DNA from: Oscillospiraceae bacterium
GTDB taxonomy: Bacteria; Bacillota; Clostridia; Oscillospirales; Ruminococcaceae
Assembly: GCA_022792755.1 (NCBI GenBank)
Contig: JAAWBP010000133.1
Span: 1 to 6,787, forward strand
DNA length: 6,787 bases
Reading direction: 5' to 3'
The notes beneath the pieces are model-generated. The model made no database searches and was not told the DNA's origin. It saw only the letters and a list, made by a program, of their open reading frames with translations. Both the position numbers and the translations under genes were made by a program. This document shows positions 5,769-6,787 of this stretch, piece after piece (the stretch's first letter is position 1; each line of letters begins with the position of its first letter).

Positions 5769-6473
5769 TTAATATTGGAGGAGCTGGTTGGCGGTTTGAT
5801 TTTGCCGCTCGAGGCGGGCAGTGTGGAGCAGGAACTGGTAGATCGGACGCAGCACCTGAAAATCGGCGATCAGCTTTTCCACAAGCCGGTCGGAAAAGAG
5901 GATGCTGAAATCCCGGCTTTCCGCAGTAAAGCTGATCCCGCGGCGTTCGAGCCAGTCCCGGAGCTTCGGCAGCTGCTCCGGATAACGAGGGCGTTTGAAG
6001 CAGTCCCCCTCCATCCGGAACACCTTCTGCCCTTCATAGGCGCGCCGGGCTTTGCGGAAGACCTTGTCGTCTTCCAAAATCAAACTGCGCATGGTGTTCA
6101 TGTAGCTGGCGGAAGCGTGGTAAAACCCGGTTCCGTAGTTGAAATTATTACAGTTGATCTCGAAATAAATGCCAGGGACTTCGGTTCCATGCATCTTCCC
6201 CTCTTTAAAGATAATCCACATGACATCACGGTAAAGGGATTTATCGTGGGAATAGCGGGTGTCTCTGCGGATCCGGCAGATTGTCTTGTCCACCTGCGGT
6301 TCCGTGGTAAAACCGGGGTCGATCTCGAGCATGGAAGGGGTGAGTGCGGCCACGAGCTCCCGCAGAGGCTCCAGAACGAACCGGTTGTAATCCGCCTTAT
6401 GTTCCTCAAACCACGCCCTGCTGTCGTGCATGTGGTTTTCAAAAAGAAAGTCCAGGGTTTGTTTCGAAAACAT
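5769..6473 (-). CDS. DUF2461 family protein (TIGR02453-like)
   Basis: This 234-aa protein matches the DUF2461 family (Pfam PF09365), whose biochemical role is not established. Diagnostic blocks are RAWFEEHK (19-26) near the N-terminus, the basic segment CRIRRDTRYSHDKSLYR (66-82), and a GIYFEI strand (101-106). The length is normal for the family, and no signal peptide or membrane segment is seen. ATG 6473 is preceded by GGAGG (6487-6483) with 9-nt spacing, which sets the start. The gene is first in a possible two-gene minus-strand unit with the CE7 esterase. It is preceded by a long structured leader from a promoter at the window edge. Plus-strand open frames over this gene are shadows. Confidence 0.9.
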   Translation of the reverse strand: MFSKQTLDFLFENHMHDSRAWFEEHKADYNRFVLEPLRELVAALTPSMLEIDPGFTTEPQVDKTICRIRRDTRYSHDKSLYRDVMWIIFKEGKMHGTEVPGIYFEINCNNFNYGTGFYHASASYMNTMRSLILEDDKVFRKARRAYEGQKVFRMEGDCFKRPRYPEQLPKLRDWLERRGISFTAESRDFSILFSDRLVEKLIADFQVLRPIYQFLLHTARLERQNQTANQLLQY

Positions 6474-6750
6474 AAAAAGGCGCCTCCAAAGTCATTTTTT
6501 GATGCATCTTTTGAGCAAACGCAGCGGGGAGCCCCCGCAGGCAAACGCGGCCCGTGGCCGGACAGGACGATTCGCGCACAAAAGTGATTCAAGCTTTAAG
6601 GCTTGTGTCTCGCGAGGTGCGCCGTATTTACTTTATTCTGCTCGCCTCACAGGACAAAAACCTGGGTACCGGTAAAACGTTCGGGTGCGAAATACCAGCG
6701 GGGGCTCCCCGCCCTACCATTATGACTGCCTTTAAGGGTACTTGCGTACC
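6474..6750 (-). other. Long hairpin-rich 5' leader of the DUF2461 gene
   Basis: About 275 nt separate the predicted transcription start from the DUF2461 start codon, and no gene family is recognisable there. Several inverted repeats are present. GTACC/GGTAC with loop GCAA (minus strand) lies at the very 5' end (6750-6737). There are two GC-rich 15-nt hairpins, at 6698-6712 and 6524-6538. GCGCAC/GTGCGC (6574-6579/6617-6622) encloses CAAGC/GCTTG (6590-6594/6601-6605). A 30-codon minus-strand frame starting ATGGTAGGG (at 6720) has no ribosome site and no known relatives that I can name. It resembles no riboswitch class I know. It may be a regulatory leader or an inserted non-coding repeat. Confidence 0.45.
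6524..6712. repeat. Segment bounded by 15-bp GC-rich inverted repeats
   Basis: GCGGGGAGCCCCCGC (6524-6538) and its exact reverse complement (6698-6712) bound a 189-bp segment. Each copy is also a hairpin by itself, with 6-bp stem GCGGGG/CCCCGC and a 3-nt loop. The first copy is flanked by the direct repeat GCAAACGC (6515-6522 and 6541-6548), and the second by TACCA (6693-6697 and 6715-6719). This architecture suggests a REP- or MITE-like family rather than chance, but no target-site duplication around the whole segment is evident. Confidence 0.5.
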
Positions 6751-6756
6751 ACCTTG

Positions 6757-6785
6757 ATTCTACAACATTCATCAGGGGTTGTCAA
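6757..6785 (-). promoter_or_regulatory. Sigma-A promoter for the DUF2461 leader transcript
   Basis: On the minus strand TTGACA (6785-6780) is exact consensus and TAGAAT (6762-6757) differs from consensus at one base, with a 17-bp spacer. Predicted start is near 6750. It points toward the DUF2461 and CE7 esterase genes, and no other minus-strand gene intervenes. Confidence 0.72.
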
Positions 6786-6787
6786 AC

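Noticed and set aside
5775..6587. 270-aa plus-strand open frame
   Set aside because: It runs antisense across the DUF2461 gene, which has a family match and a good ribosome site. The plus-strand product has no recognisable motifs and is a shadow.
6738..6755. T-box-like string on the minus strand (AAGGTGGTAC...)
   Set aside because: It falls directly after the -10 box, so it would be at the transcript's 5' end. No specifier stem-loop precedes it, and the following hairpin does not match a T-box terminator/antiterminator pair.
1..6787. CRISPR array or tandem repeats
   Set aside because: No regularly spaced repeats were found by reading both strands; the only repeats are the short inverted and direct repeats listed.

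Overview
The window looks like chromosomal DNA of a low- to mid-GC Gram-positive anaerobe, most likely a clostridial gut-type bacterium (Oscillospiraceae/Ruminococcaceae-like). This placement is an inference. It rests on near-consensus sigma-A promoters, strong AGGAGG/GGAGG ribosome sites, a TPP riboswitch with an attenuator, a CCA-encoding tRNA-Leu, and a Bacillus/Clostridium-type CE7 esterase. No plasmid, phage or transposase gene is visible.

Layout. (1) Positions 1-283, minus strand: promoter, TPP (thiamin pyrophosphate) riboswitch and intrinsic terminator. These form the leader of a thiamin-related gene whose start I cannot find before the left edge. (2) Positions 366-533, plus strand: a divergent, self-contained tRNA-Leu(GAG) gene with its own consensus promoter and terminator. 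(3) Positions 534-887: non-coding, with three back-to-back inverted repeats (one a good intrinsic terminator) and a palindrome over a candidate promoter. (4) Positions 888-4667, plus strand: a compact three-gene type IIS restriction-modification operon. It encodes two D12-class adenine methyltransferases (frames overlapping by 17 nt) and an AlwI/BstNBI/PleI-family PD-(D/E)XK endonuclease. (5) Positions 4632-4679: strong palindrome at the end of the endonuclease gene, between convergent transcription units. (6) Positions 4691-6473, minus strand: a CE7 acetyl-esterase/cephalosporin-C deacetylase gene preceded by a DUF2461 gene, with a palindromic operator-like site between them. (7) Positions 6474-6787: an unusually long (about 275 nt), hairpin-rich leader for the DUF2461 gene, driven by a near-perfect promoter at the right edge.

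How the parts work together. The restriction operon is the accessory core. The two methyltransferases would each protect one strand of an asymmetric target, and the endonuclease would cut or nick unmodified DNA. All four acidic residues that I recall for the N.BstNBI active site are present at identical spacing. It sits between a tRNA gene and convergent housekeeping-type genes, a typical place for acquired defence modules, but I see no attachment-site duplication. By manual scan, GAGTC/GACTC occurs only twice in the window (both arms of the tRNA terminator) and never in the operon, whereas GGATC/GATCC occurs about 20 times. This weakly favours a BstNBI/PleI-like specificity over AlwI-like. 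I did not find a wholly new system; the best leads are the target specificity and regulation of this operon and the structured leader at the right edge.
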